Source: Charina bottae
Lineage: Eukaryota; Chordata; Lepidosauria; Squamata; Charinaidae
Direction: 5' to 3'
Length of the DNA: 64,000 nucleotides
Assembly (NCBI GenBank): GCA_023362775.1
Contig: JALMGJ010000002.1
Coordinates: forward strand, 62,015,914-62,079,913
Part shown: positions 39,968-51,605 of the stretch, piece by piece
How positions within the stretch are numbered: the stretch's first letter is position 1
Layout of the letters: each line of letters opens with the position of its first letter
Notes under the pieces: generated by a model
What the model saw: the letters and a program-made list of their open reading frames with translations, nothing else
The model's database searches: none
What the model was told of the DNA's origin: nothing
Translations under genes and position numbers: made by a program

Positions 39968-40987
39968 CTCACTTGCTGGATCGTCATCTTGTTGTGGTGA
40001 GTGGGCTTGTGTGTTCCCAATGAACCCTGTGAGCGAAGCCGTCAGGAGTCATGTACTCCTGGTAGGGTCACCCATGGCGGTAAGGTCCAGGGGGAGGAAC
40101 CAGACAAAGAACGATCCAAGAAAGTCCTCAATGGCAGAACAGGCGGAAGATAACAAAGTGTATTGTTACAATGGCTGCGAAGGTGGATGAAGGCTGCAGC
40201 AGACAAAAGGTCACCAATCGTCATGGTATCCATGCCATTGGATTAGAGCCTTTTTCTGTGAAGGTTGTGTGCTGATCGTTGTGCACCGATCTCCACACAT
40301 AAAACAAATACACACACAGGCGTCTTCCAACCACACCAAACCCAAAACAGCCAAAAGTCCCATGGCGATTGACGAATGGCAACGGGGGCAGGACTGTGAA
40401 ATCCAGAAGCTCCTAGTCATGGACCAGCACATGGGCAGTGGATACGGATTCAGTCGCCCTGATGCAAGGATTGAGGCAGTTGAGTAGTTCGGCAGCTGTA
40501 TCCACGACTGAGCAGCCCTATTTAGGATCCACTCTGCTCACCCCATATGGGGAGGGGGCTAGAAAAGGTGCCCTAAACATAGTCTGCCTCATTTTCTCCC
40601 TGACTGGATTACCGCGACCAGTGGGGTCACCATCTAGCGGTCGTAAAAAACACATGAATTTTGGAACATGGAATATACGGACACTGCAAGACAATATGGA
40701 TAGTGAACGACCTGAACGTAGGACTGCCATTATTGCAAGGGAGCTGAGACGTTTTAATATTGATATAGCAGCACTCCAAGAAACTCAAAGAGCAGGAGAA
40801 GGACAGTTGAAGGAAGAAAAAGGAGGTTATACCTTCTTTTGGAAAGGACTGCCTGAACAAGAACGATGAATACATGGGGTAGGCTTTGCTATCAAAAACG
40901 ACCTTGTGAAGCTCTTGTCAGAAGTTCCCACTGGGATTAACGAATGACTCTCAACTCTCCGAATAAAACTCGCCAAAAACCAACAGG
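39968..40987 (+). mobile_element. RTE-like LINE, 5' end only (3'-truncated)
   Basis: It matches 19401-20430 of the full-length copy from the exact 5' end, then breaks off after CCAACAGG. It keeps the 5' UTR structure (GGATCGT/ACGATCC) and the endonuclease start. The loss of the 3' end is opposite to ordinary LINE truncation. See also the 3' end at 45384. Confidence 0.92.
40438..40987 (+). pseudogene. RTE-like endonuclease N-terminal part
   Basis: MNFGTWNIRTLQ (about 40654) and AALQET are intact. TGA replaces the codon after ERQ/ER at about 40867 (the full-length copy has a sense codon), and a second TGA replaces CGA at about 40945. Both are deamination-type changes. The frame then leaves the element. 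Confidence 0.88.
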
Positions 40988-41479
40988 AATTTAAGTAGAT
41001 TTTTCACTTTCTAGTTTAGTATGCTAAGTTCTATGTAAACAGGGAGAACATATTGGTAAGAGCTTTATCCATCAGATCTGTGATGAATCCTGGAATGCAA
41101 AATAGTCACTAAGGAAACCTGGATTTCAAATATTCAATTACACAGTCCTGAAGAGAATAATGTTGTTAAAGCTTTTGCCTTCTGCTTTGGAGCCTAGAGT
41201 GAATGACATTATCTTGTTATTGCTACTGTACCATTAATTCTCACTGCTTTATTGTGAAGAAGGCAAGCACTTTACAGGAAAAAAGTACAGTTTTATGTGA
41301 AAATACCTATTTAATAAGAAATATTGTAGAAAGAAAGGGAGCCACCAAAGCAGAAGCCCAGCACAAATGCAATCACACAGACAATCATACAGTATGTCTA
41401 CACACACTTTAAAGTGCATTTGTACAAGATGGTGACTGAAAGGGTCATTTTTAATAGGTCTCACCGTGACTGTATGTGA
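40988..41479. other. Unassigned DNA
   Basis: No gene or known repeat recognised. Confidence 0.5.
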
Positions 41480-42720
41480 GTTTTTTTTTGTTTTCATTTT
41501 GTGGTTTTCATTGGATGGGACCTCCACAACTACCATGGTTGAATTAGTTACCCCTCTGACATTGAGGTGGGGCAGCTGGGGTGCCAGGATGGTAATCACC
41601 AGCACTCTGACCAGTTGGGAAGCCCTGAGGATGCCTGCAGTCTTGGCTGCTTCTGGCAGGGCTGGAGGATGTGTGGGAGCCAGAGACATTGTGGAAGTTA
41701 TAGGCCACAGAGATTGTGGTGGCAGCCTTGGAGATTATGGAGATGGCCTCAGAGACCATGGAGACTGTTGTGGGGGGCTTGGAGCCCTGGGTAGTGGTGG
41801 CAGCACTAGATTCTGGAGACTGGAGGTGTTCTGATGATGAGGCAGGGGCCCGTGTGCCTGGTGGAGCTGCCAAGCGCAGCAAGGATTGTGGTGGCTGAGA
41901 AGGCAGTGCTGATATTGCAGTTGGCAGTGGAGGGCTGGCATCATGGACTGCAGGATACTGGGGCTTGTGACATGGCCCCTGGTTTCTTGCTGCCCCACCC
42001 CCAGTCATTTGGCCTGTGGAGACTTGGTTGCCCTGGGCCTTCTGGACTGGGCTGGTCTCTCCTGGGCCTTCCATCTTCTTGGAGTGTGATTTCCCTCCAT
42101 TTATAGGGGATGAGGTGGTAGGTGGGATATTATTTTGCTGCAGGGACTTGGCCCCTGAAGTCACTGAATGCTTGGGCAGGTGTGACTAGAGATGGTTGAG
42201 TCACCTGTGGGGCAGGGTGGGTTGTCAGAGCTTTGGTTTGGGCCTGTGTGAAATGGTTGGGTGAGAAGTTCAATATGTGTGCCTCAGCCTGGAAGGGGGG
42301 AGTGGGAGGTGGGAGCAGGATGGGGGAGCTGAGAGGGCAGGCAGGACCATCATGACAGTGACAGGCAAAGGAAGGTACGGTGGGAACCTAGGGGCAGGAT
42401 GCACTCAGGGATACTGGGCCCACTGCTCAAAAGCAGTCCCACTGTCTGGCCCTTGGCTTTCCCTCTCAGTGCCTGGCTATTGGATCTTTGGTGGCCCTGG
42501 GCTTTGGCTGGTGCTCTTGAATGCCAGGTCGGTGTATAACATACCTGCCTGCATTCATGATCTTATCATGAATTAGGGTGCCCATCTGGTTGGGATGGTG
42601 GTGGTGCATCCATCCTTGTGCTACTTGACCTCTCTTATTTACCACTCCCCCTCAGCCATCTCAGACAAAGGGAGATTTTTATTTGGGGCAAATGAAGTTA
42701 GCCCAAATGCAGGAGAAGAC
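41480..42720 (+). mobile_element. Probable degenerate CR1 5' region
   Basis: A GC-rich block ends in a CR1-like endonuclease start: LWLVLLNARSVYNIPACIHDLIMN at about 42500-42575, followed by a stop and further CR1-like scraps (GMVVVHPS, SLIYHSPS). Upstream sequence (41540-42450) is rich in TGG/GAG repeats and would correspond to 5' UTR or ORF1, but I recognise no ORF1 motif. A 206-residue antisense frame (42164-41544) has a biased Pro/Ser/Gln composition and I do not treat it as a gene. Confidence 0.4.
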
Positions 42721-43879
42721 GCCAAAGTATATACAGCCATGCTGTTAGAGGCATATAGGGAAGAGTTTAACTGATCCCAGACCATCTTGTTGACTGCATT
42801 TCATCAGTGGGATTTAGATATAGAAAAACATAATTCCATCCATTTTAATGGTCTAAGAATATCTGATTTTGTACATTTTCTGAAGCTGGACAAGTTCAGA
42901 AACTGGGTGGTTAGAAGTTCAATATGTGCATTAGAATACTGTTACCATCTTGATCTGATGATGTTTGCTTATTTAGTTAGGGTGCATATGCCAACCTCTC
43001 ATAAATGTCCAAGATCAGACTACAATAAAAGTCAATTAAAAACATACATTTGCTAAAGTGAGTATTAAAAACAGCCAAGCAACAATTAAGAAGGCAGCAA
43101 ACTGTACTTTTTTCCACTTAGTACAGGGTCAAGAAACAACGTCAGAAGAGATCCAAAGCAGGATCTTCAAAGAGCAGTACCACCATTGGGTAGTTTGTCA
43201 GTGCCCCTCTGCCTCTTTGCTGTTCTGAGGAGCTCAGCCTATCTATAATTTAGATTTTAAGTATTATTTAAAAGTACAAATTATGCTCCATCATTTACTT
43301 TGTTACAACAATGGTGGGGTGCTTTGTGGTCTTTCAAAACAGCATGACATTTATTATAATTAAAGTATCTGAATAGCAGCAATTTATTAGTGAGTATAAT
43401 GGAAGTATGTTTGGCTGTACATGAAAACAGCACCCTGAGGGGGGGAAAACAACAATGGAAAATACGGTATTGAGGAAATCAAAAAGTGTTTCCACCAAGT
43501 CAGTAGCAAGCAGTGCCATTTTAATTGTATGCTTAAAGTAAAGAAGCTAAACAAAATACTTTCTGTTGAAATTACTAGAACTCCATGATGCATAAAAATC
43601 TGAATTTTACCTCAAAACCATTTATAGTTCTATATACAAGAGAGTATTGTTTTCACCAGGCCTTCTCTACAGGGCTTCCCCTGAGTTTAACAGCTAAGTG
43701 TTTATAATATTTCTTTACCTGTGTGATACTATCTGTGTATCTCTATGGCTGCTGTTTTCCTAATGCAAGTTAAAAAATGAGATTATTCTTATCTATTCAG
43801 AACTAGAAGGTGGGCATTTTTCTTATTGGATACCCTAGGAAAAAGGGGGATCCCCCCAAGAGTCTCCCCGGCTAGTTGA
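42721..43879. other. Unassigned DNA
   Basis: No gene or known repeat recognised. Confidence 0.5.
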
Positions 43880-44636
43880 AGATCCAGTTATCAATTCCTC
43901 TTTCAGGATAAACAAAGTAATAACCTATGTCATCAGTGTTGATCAAGATAATTTTGACAGAAAAGGTATGACCAAAAACTGTGTATCTATGGCTGAAAAA
44001 GATTTAGCATTAAGTAACATTAATGAACTAAAACTGAGCTTTAGACTTAATTTAAAATGAAAGGAATAAGAGTTTGAGAGATCCTGCATGGGAGATCTTT
44101 GTGGGAACCAGCTCCTTGAACCCAGAATATTTCTAGGTTTAAAAGAGGAGATACAGGCAGACAGCAGAAAATATTATTTGATCTATTTCTGGGTATCTTC
44201 TAATTGGAAAATAATCAAAACAGCTTAAAATGTAAAAGACAGTGGATTAAGGATGCCATTCCACACAGATTTGAAGTATGCCCCACTGATCCCAGGGCAA
44301 CTTGTAAGCAGAAATTCTACAAGCGCTCAATGCATTAATGTTACTTAATGCTACAATCTTCTGAACGCTTTCCTAGGAGTATGCCCTATTGAACATAGTG
44401 GAAATTCATGCATAGAGATTTACCAACGAAGTGTGTGTGCTGTTATTCAACACTGTTCCCCCCCCCACTCCAAAGGCTTGTATGCTGGAGCAAGTTTGAC
44501 ATATTCTGCTAAATTGTTTTCAGCCATAGATACACAGTTTTGGGTCATACCTTTCCTGTCAAAATTATCTTGATCGGCACTGATGACATAGGTAATTACT
44601 TTGTTTATCCTGAAAGGGGAATTGATCACTGGATCT
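43880..44636. repeat. Long inverted repeat, about 120-150-bp arms
   Basis: 43881-44000 (AGATCCAGTTATCAATTCC ... GCTGAAAA) is complementary to 44507-44636 (TTTTCAGCC ... TGATCACTGGATCT) at roughly 90% identity. The inner continuation TAGCATTAAGTAACATTAATG (44005-44025) pairs with 44333-44352. About 155 bases (44353-44506) separate the two right-arm parts and partly resemble the interspersed repeat noted at 28060. It could be a fold-back element with a later insertion. Confidence 0.82.
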
Positions 44637-45383
44637 AAAGCAAAGCAGAATTTAACTGATCAGCATGTACTACAGAAATTAACTGCAAGGCCTGCATTTG
44701 CAGAACAGACAGTTAATTAATGAGACATGCTTTTCAAAACAAAGGAACACAATAGCTCTAAGCAGGACAAACATTCTAAGGAGCTCTCCTCTGAATAGCT
44801 AGGCTCACAGTTTCCACAGAGTTCGAAATCTGTGTGAAGGCTGGATTCTTCTGTGGGAGGTGAGTGCCCTTTGCCCTAGCAGGAGCTTGGAAAAGCTCCC
44901 AGTTTGAAAAACCAGACTACCTTTCATTTGCCTTATTATTGCAAAAACTGAAAATTGAGGTTAGTGGTTAGAGCATATTGTAAGTAGTTTGCAAGGGACT
45001 CAAATGAGGAATTGTTTACAGTTTTACACTCTGACATCCCTCAGCGGTGGAAAGCTCAGTTTTAGTTCAGTTATATTTACTTGAAGAAAAAATAGGAATA
45101 TAGAAGATGTAATGCTATGTGACCAGGCATTATGATGCTTAGAGAGTGCCAAATTAAGACGTTGTCTAGTGTGTGTTGAATAACCATTTTTAAAGATGTA
45201 TTACCTGCATCACTAACTGTCCAGAAAACCAGGCAGATTGAACTCTGGGACTGAAATATTATCTCTAGGTACTGTAGCTGTAACATTTTGTGATAAAGTA
45301 TGGAGCTGGCCTAGATGATAGGTAATATCTAGAAAAGTTGTGGTTGGGAAAAAAAGCAAAATTCCACTCTTTACTGTATATAT
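44637..45383. other. Unassigned DNA
   Basis: No gene or known repeat recognised. Confidence 0.5.
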
Positions 45384-45958
45384 GAAAGATTCCATCAATG
45401 CCGCCTCTGAAAAATTCTACAAATTACTTGGGAAGATAGGCAGACTAATGTTAGCGTGTTGGAAGAAGCGAAGACCACCAGCATTGAAACAATGATCATC
45501 CAACATCAACTTTGCTGGACCGGCCACGTTGTTCGAATGCCTGACCATCGTCTTCCAAAGCAGCTACTTTACTCCCAACTTAAGAATGGAAAACGGAATA
45601 TTGGTGGACAGCAAAAGAGATTCAAGGATACTCTCAAAGCTAATTTTAAAAAATTTAATATCAGCATTGAGAACTGGGAAGCCCTAACTCATGAGCGTTT
45701 CAATTGGAGGTCAGCCTTTATTAAAGGCGCTACGGACTTTGAAGAAGCACGAGTACAGGGCGAAAGGGAGGAACGAGCTAAGAGGAAGGCACGTCAAGCA
45801 AATCCTCATTGTGACCGTCTTCCACCTGGAAACCTATGCCCTAATTGTGGGAGGTTGTGCGGATCCAGAATTGGCCTTTACAGCCACTTATGGATCCACT
45901 GTTAAGATTTTACCCCTGGAAGACAATCTTACTCAGCTACGAGTGATCGCCAAGAAGA
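45384..45958 (+). mobile_element. RTE-like LINE 3' end
   Basis: It matches the full-length copy from about 22752 to its 3' end (GAAAGATTCCATCAA ... CGAGTGATCGCCAA). No target duplication was recognised. It is on the same strand as the 5' fragment at 39968-40987. Confidence 0.92.
45456..45905 (+). pseudogene. RTE-like ORF C-terminal region
   Basis: The frame is open for about 149 residues: EEAKTTSIETMIIQHQL, HVVRMPDHRLPKQLLYSQL, GGQQKRFKDTLKANF and the terminal finger CPNCGRLCGSRIGLYSHL. The final His of the finger is retained, but the following Arg codon of the intact copy is TGC-like here (IHC). No RT motif is present. Upstream, a TGA in place of CGA near 45407 ends the frame. Confidence 0.88.
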
Positions 45959-48165
45959 AGAATTAGGCATTTATAAAACTGTTCCATCATATCATCATTA
46001 TCATCAGTATTTTTTACCATGAATATTTTAATACTGTACATAGTTTGTATGTTTACTCTTAACTGCTGAGGGTCTTTGGAGATTACAGTGGTACATAAAT
46101 TACATAAGAAATAAACAAGATAGGTTGGAATGGTTCGTCCATTCATTCCTTTGATAATGTTTCTTCAGTCAATCAGTCAATTTATAGGTCCACCTTTTCT
46201 GCAACATCCCATCAGGCAAAATCTGAAAAGGAATTTTATTCAGGTTATTCAGGTTGGAAACAAACAAACAAACAGAACCAGAGTGTGTGTGGCTGCATAA
46301 ACATTCAGGCATATGTTCTAAGAAAATTTAAAAAACTTTAACCCCTGGAGAATATAGGCATGGTCATTATTTGTTATTCATACATCTCTGAATCCATACA
46401 TCCAGTCCATACATCCAGTCTATGGAACTGTATTTTCCACATGACAGGATCACTGTGTAGATGAAATACTTGAATTGGGTGCTCTACATTAATTGTCTGT
46501 GACTTACAGCATTTCTCCTAAATAAGTGACATTACATTTTTTATATATTACCTTCTTTATATATCTTTCAAAATAACCATCAATAAATATATATTATAAA
46601 TCAGCAATAACTCAGAGAGTTGGAAGGGCCACAGCTTAATTATCTGGAATTCACTTGTGATTCTTTTGTCTTTGTCTTTATTTCTGCTATAGAATTATAT
46701 ATATATTTTCCCCTTGTTTGTATAAACATATTTATCTCAATGTTCACAAGATATGCTCCAGGCAGCTACAACTGAAATGTAATTCTAAGTTTTGGATAAA
46801 GTAATAATAATAATCCCACGAAAATTTCAGCTTCATCAACTGAATATATAATTAGCAATCCTGCCCTCTAGCATTTCCTTACAATTTCAATTTTGATCTC
46901 ATGAATGTTTGTTTGTTTGTTAATGTTAAAAGAGCCACATTGCTTTGTTTCAATATTATGTCAAGAGTTTCAATATAATCATCCTGGCTGAGGATTTCTA
47001 GGAAGCCAGTATCCATGACACCTGACTGAGGCAGGTTCCGACTCTGGAAGAATAAATTCTTGTTAGCACCTTGGAGAGCTCATTGTTGGAAGCTGCAGGC
47101 TGGTTTAGCACTCAGTCAGGGGGTGTGCTCGAAAGGAATCATCCCATCTGGTGTATTCCACTGAAACATTTGCAGATAGCTGCATTCTGACCAAATACAT
47201 TTCAGTCTTCCATGTGTTGCTGAAACAAAACTCAAAATGTTCTGTGCATTTTGGCCATAGGAAACAAGGGAAACACTGAAGAAGCCTTTTGCTCCCTTCT
47301 TTTAACCAAAAGTTCACAAAAATAGATGGGGTGTTGTTTCATGCTGAATGATACCAGTGAGCCAGCTATGGGGGAAAAGAAAATTAAAATACGTTTTAAA
47401 AGTCCCATTATGGATGCATTTGTTGCATTGTCTTCCTACGCCGCCTTCACCTGAAGTCACGTACCAGTGTATCCTTCTACCTTTGCCCTGGTGGTATGCT
47501 GATTGAAAGGAATGTAGAGAGAGATTACTAGGTGCTCTCTCTCCTACCTTTTAAAGACCCAGATATTTTAATCTCTCACACACTCTCCAAGGAGGAGAAA
47601 ATAAATTCTAGTCAGTCTATTTACACAAATTAGGTTTCTCTCAAAAACGTTTTAACATAGAACTGCCCTTAATCTAAGTTGTCTATGCCTAAATTTAACT
47701 TTGCAGACAGCAAGAAACCTGGACTGTCTCTTCTGCCAACCCTGTATTTCAAGGGTTCAACTGCAAGATCTCCTCCTTCTCCTCCTCCTTCACAACTTGG
47801 CTGCCAAAAGAAAAACAAAGAAACAAACAACAAAGACGAACATCAGTTTCTACCCAGTAGAATGAGACTATTACCAAAAGAAAACAAGAGCTGCTGCTTG
47901 GGAGAGATGCCTGGAGAAACACAAAAAATCTTGCCTGCCTGTCTGCCACATGACTTGTAATCATGAGTTATGCATATACCCTTGCTTGGTAAAACAATTC
48001 ATCTTTTAACACCTGAAGTATAAAAAGGATTGAGAAGCTGCAGCAAACAGGAAAACCAATAAGTTCAAATGTACCTTTGCAGCAGCACTATGGCCTGCAC
48101 CAATGGTGCTCAGGAGCACTGAACTGACTGAACACAAATATATTTTGCATTTTTAAATGCACTCT
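45959..48165. other. Unassigned DNA
   Basis: No gene or named repeat recognised; only short frames. Small CAAA and GTTT runs at 46262 and 46907. Confidence 0.5.
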
Positions 48166-48524
48166 GAAATCTCCACCAACAAAAGGGCAAAATAGAATGC
48201 ATAGAGTCCAATGCCTTTGAAGATGAAGACTAACTACATTTCACACACAAGATTAGAGGCACCCAATGTGATATATGCCATCCTCTGCCAGCAATACCAG
48301 CAGGACCAACAGGCCAGACTGCACAAAATAATTAATGGACACAAGTTTGACATCAGGACTCAAAACAAGGACAAAGTAATAACTTCCTAGGTCATTCAGT
48401 TACAGATCTCAAAGTAGACATTTTGAAACAAAATAGAAATTTTACTGGCACAATTGAGTGAGAGACTAATGAACTCCTATACATCAAAAAGTTTCAGGCT
48501 ACCTCTGAAGATCTCAACAAATTT

Positions 48525-48709
48525 AATTTTTTTAAATATAATTTTATTGAAAGTTTTAAAAACAAGAGTAAAAATTAATGCAAACTAAAATAGAATAAGA
48601 AAGAAAAAAGAAAAAGGAAGAAATAGAAGAGAAAGCTAAAGAGCAAAGGGAAAAAAGGAAAGAAAAAAGGTAGAAGAAAAATAGAAAAGAAAGAAAAAAG
48701 AAACCAAGC
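48525..48709 (-). mobile_element. L1 3' tail inserted in the Penelope copy
   Basis: Plus strand TTTTTTTAAATATAATTTTATTG then a purine-rich tract (48590-48709) is the antisense of an L1-type 3' UTR like that at 2880-3040. It splits the Penelope frame between KISTNL and NPKNAREF-type sequence. Confidence 0.65.
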
Positions 48710-49078
48710 CAAATCCAAAAATGTTAGAGAATTCCTGGAAGTTTGGCACTCAGACAAAGCAGCCATCAATAGACACATAGAGGTAAACCACATTTACATA
48801 CCATGCATAAGAGACAATAGAAAAGCCAGAAGACCAAAACACCTCCTTGCCAGCAGTCAACACCCAGATAGGCAAAGATTAACACCAAGATTAACACCAG
48901 AGGAGCAATCAAACAACACAATAGACCCTAATCAAGGAACTATTAACTCAGTCATTCAACCAAGCAGCAAACAACAGCCCGACCAAGGAACTATCAAGGA
49001 GAGTACAACACCCCCACCAACACAGGCAGGACAAGCCAGGGTATATAAACAGAGAGCAAGTCCCACTCCCTTTTCGCA

Positions 49079-49113
49079 CTGAAGATGTTGCCTAGTCTGG
49101 CAATGAAACATCT
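49079..49113 (+). ncRNA. Hammerhead-type ribozyme core
   Basis: CTGAAGA (49079-49085) is followed by stem II GTTGCC/GGCAAT with loop TAGTCT (49087-49104), then GAAAC (49105-49109) and ATC. The stem differs from the copy at 17761-17790 (GTTACC/GGTAAT) by a compensated A-T to G-C change. Hammerhead motifs in Penelope-like elements are established. The canonical pre-cleavage GUC is AUC here, and stems I and III are short, so activity is uncertain. Confidence 0.65.
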
Positions 49114-49503
49114 GGAAGAAAACAACAAGGCTTAGAGAGCACCAAGGACTCCAAAGAAAAAAGATACCAAGAAGTGGCTTCTGATCTTCTTTACAACAGT
49201 TATAAATACAATTGTAACTTGACCTCTTTCTCTAAAGTTAAATCATGACTCTCTTCTTTCTATAATCTATCCTATCTAATTGTTAAAACCATAGATCATA
49301 AGTTCATTTTTTTTTGGTTTTACACAGAAATTCCACAAGAGGTTTATAGTCAGTAATAAATGTAGGTATTGTCTTTTCTCTAATCAAACAGGTCAATTTG
49401 ACCATCTCTATCATCTTCACCAACCATTCCTCCATTGTAGGTATTGCCAGATCTTTCCATCTTTGTGCGTGCAATAAACTTGCTGTGGTTATCAGATATA
49501 AAA

Positions 49504-49517
49504 ACAAAGTTGAATGA
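49504..49517. repeat. Target-site duplication of the Penelope element, left copy
   Basis: ACAAAGTTGAATGA is repeated at 51326-51339. Confidence 0.92.
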
Positions 49518-51325
49518 TGGCTGTTGTGGGTCTTCCGGGCTGTGTGGCCGTGTTCTGGAAGTTGTGGTTCCTAACGTTTCGCCAGCATCTGTGGCCAGCA
49601 TCTTCAGAGGGCAGGAGCACAGATAGAAGCAAAATCTCTGTGCCCAGGTAGAGTGGCAATGTTCTATTTATAGAGCTAAATTATAGGAGATTAGGTGAGG
49701 TTTTTTGTTGTGTTGAAATGTTAACGAGTGGCTGATGAGCGTGATTAGCATGTTCATTGTGAGAAGTATTCCCATGTCCTGGTGGTTGCACTGAGTTCGT
49801 TGACCTTTTGCAGGCTGTGTTTTTCAGGACTGGTAGCCAGGTTTTGCTAATTTTTAAACTTTCTTCTTTTTTTATTGTAACTGTGCTGGTGTTTGTGAAT
49901 TTCAATGGCTTCTCTGTATAATCTGGTGTAGTGGCTTTTGGTGTTGTCCAGTATTTCTGTGTTTTCAAATAGGATTTTGTGTCCTGTTTGCTTGAGAGCA
50001 TGTTCAGCTACTGAAGATTTTTCCGGTTGCTGTAGTCTGCAGTGTCTTTCATGTTCTTTTATCCTGGTGTGAATGCTTCGTTTTGTGGTTCCGATGTATA
50101 CTTGTCCGCAGCTGCATGGTATGCGGTATACTCCTGCAGCGGTGCGGGGGTCCCTTTTGTCTTTTGCTGATTTTAGCATTTGTTGTATTTTTCTGGTGGG
50201 TCTGAAGACTGTTTGAAAGCTGTGTTCTTCCATCAGTTTTCCCATGCGGTCAGTGACTCCTTTGATGTAGGGCAGGAATACTTTGTTTTTTGGGGGCTGT
50301 TTTTCTTCAGTTGGATGTTGTTTTCTTGGTTTGATGGCTCTTTTTATTTCATTCTTGGAATAGCCATTTGCCTGTAGGACCCAATTCAGATGGTTAAGTT
50401 CATTGTTGAGAAATTGGGTTTCACAGTTTCGATTAGCACGATCCACCAAGGTTTTGATCATGCCTCTCTTTTGTCGTGGGTGGTGATTGGAATTTTTTTG
50501 TAGATATCGGTCCGTATGGGTGGGTTTTCTGTATACTTTGTGTCCTAGTTTGAGGTCCGGATTGCGTATGACCAGCGTATCTAAAAATGGAAGTTTGCCA
50601 TCAGTTTCTTTTTCCATAGTGAATTGTATATTGGGGTGGATGCCGTTTAGGTGGTCCAGAAATTTCTCCAGTTCTTCTTCAGTATGACTCCAAATTGCGA
50701 AGGTGTCATCCACAAACTGGAACCAGACTGTTGGTGTAATGGGTGCCGATTCCAAAGCCTGTTTTTCAAAGTGTTCCATGTAAAAGTTTGCTATGACTGG
50801 GCTCAGGGGGCTTCCCATGGCAACGCCATCCATCTGTTCGTAGAACTCATTCTCCCATTGAAAGTAACTAGTTGTTAGGCAGTGTTGAAATAAAGCTGTA
50901 ATGTCTTCTGGGAAGATTTGCTTGATGAGTGCCAGGGTGTCCCTTAAAAAAAAAAAAAAAATTAGCAAAACCTGGCTACCAGTCCTGAAAAACACAGCCT
51001 GCAAAAGGTCAACGAACTCAGTCCAACCACCAGGACATGGGAATACTTCTCACAATGAACATGCTAATCACGCTCATCAGCCACTCGTTAACATTTCAAC
51101 ACAACAAAAAACCTCACCTAATCTCCTATAATTTAGCTCTATAAATAGAACATTGCCACTCTACCTGGGCACAGAGATTTTGCTTCTATCTGTGCTCCTG
51201 CCCTCTGAAGATGCTGGCCACAGATGCTGGCGAAATGTTAGGAACCACAACTTCCAGAACACGGCCACACAGCCCGGAAGACCCACAACAGCCATTGAAC
51301 TCCGGCCGTGAAAGCCTTCGACAAT
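49518..51325 (-). mobile_element. Penelope-like element with inverted terminal arms
   Basis: The 1.8-kb insertion lies within L1 ORF2. Arms of about 330 bp (49518-49850 and about 50961-51291) are in inverted orientation, and the right (5') arm has a 34-base extension (51292-51325) ending GACAAT. Between them is a 5'-truncated RT/GIY-YIG frame. The 14-bp target duplications are exact. The right arm joins the RT at an A15 run (50947-50961). The same arms without a body form the palindrome at 26409-26666. Confidence 0.92.
49870..50945 (-). pseudogene. Penelope RT with GIY-YIG endonuclease, N-terminally truncated
   Basis: The frame is open for about 355 residues after the arm junction: RDTLALIKQIFPEDITALFQ, EQMDGVAMGSPLSPVIANFYMEHFE and the catalytic FVDD (50705-50716). 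DGKLPFLDTLVIR and HPRQKRGMIKTLVDRA follow, then the GIY-YIG domain GVYRIPCSCGQVYIGTTKRS (about 50134-50075) with HTRIKEHERHC and VAEHALKQTGH. It ends in a basic tail (YNKKRRKFKN). RT motifs before the GSPLSP block are gone, so the copy is inactive despite lacking stops. In active elements the endonuclease opens the target. Confidence 0.92.
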
Positions 51326-51605
51326 ACAAAGTTGAATGACTTTTTTTCCAACTGTTTATCCATAAATCCCAGAGGAAAAGTTCTGGTTTCAGTTGTATAT
51401 TAATCTTTAAAATCCTCTGAATCAGTGTAAGCCTTTGAACCCAAAATATTCTAGCTTTTTCGCACATCCACCAACCATGATAAAATGACCCTTCTTGTTC
51501 ACATTTCCAACATAGATTTGAAGTACCTTTATAAATTCTGGATAATTTTTCTGGTGTCAAATACCAATGGTACATCATTTTTATAAAAGTTCCCTTTAAC
51601 ATTAT

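Larger units (their letters stand above)
48170..49190 (+). mobile_element. Penelope-like element, 3' part, second family
   Basis: Decayed coding sequence of the GIY-YIG region is readable (about 48270-48400: VIYAILCQQ-like, ARLHKIINGHKFDIR). After an L1 tail insertion it continues with NAREFLEVWHSDKAAINRHIEV (about 48718-48785), then a terminal region with GTATATAAAC (49051-49060), a hammerhead-like core and AGAGAGCACCAAGGACTC. Penelope elements retrotranspose with an RT fused to this endonuclease; here RT is absent and stops are frequent. Confidence 0.75.

Noticed and set aside
41544..42164. Antisense 206-codon frame as a host gene
   Set aside because: Its Pro/Ser/Gln-rich composition mirrors a GC-rich repeat-like block, no domain is recognisable, and it lies beside a CR1 endonuclease start on the other strand.
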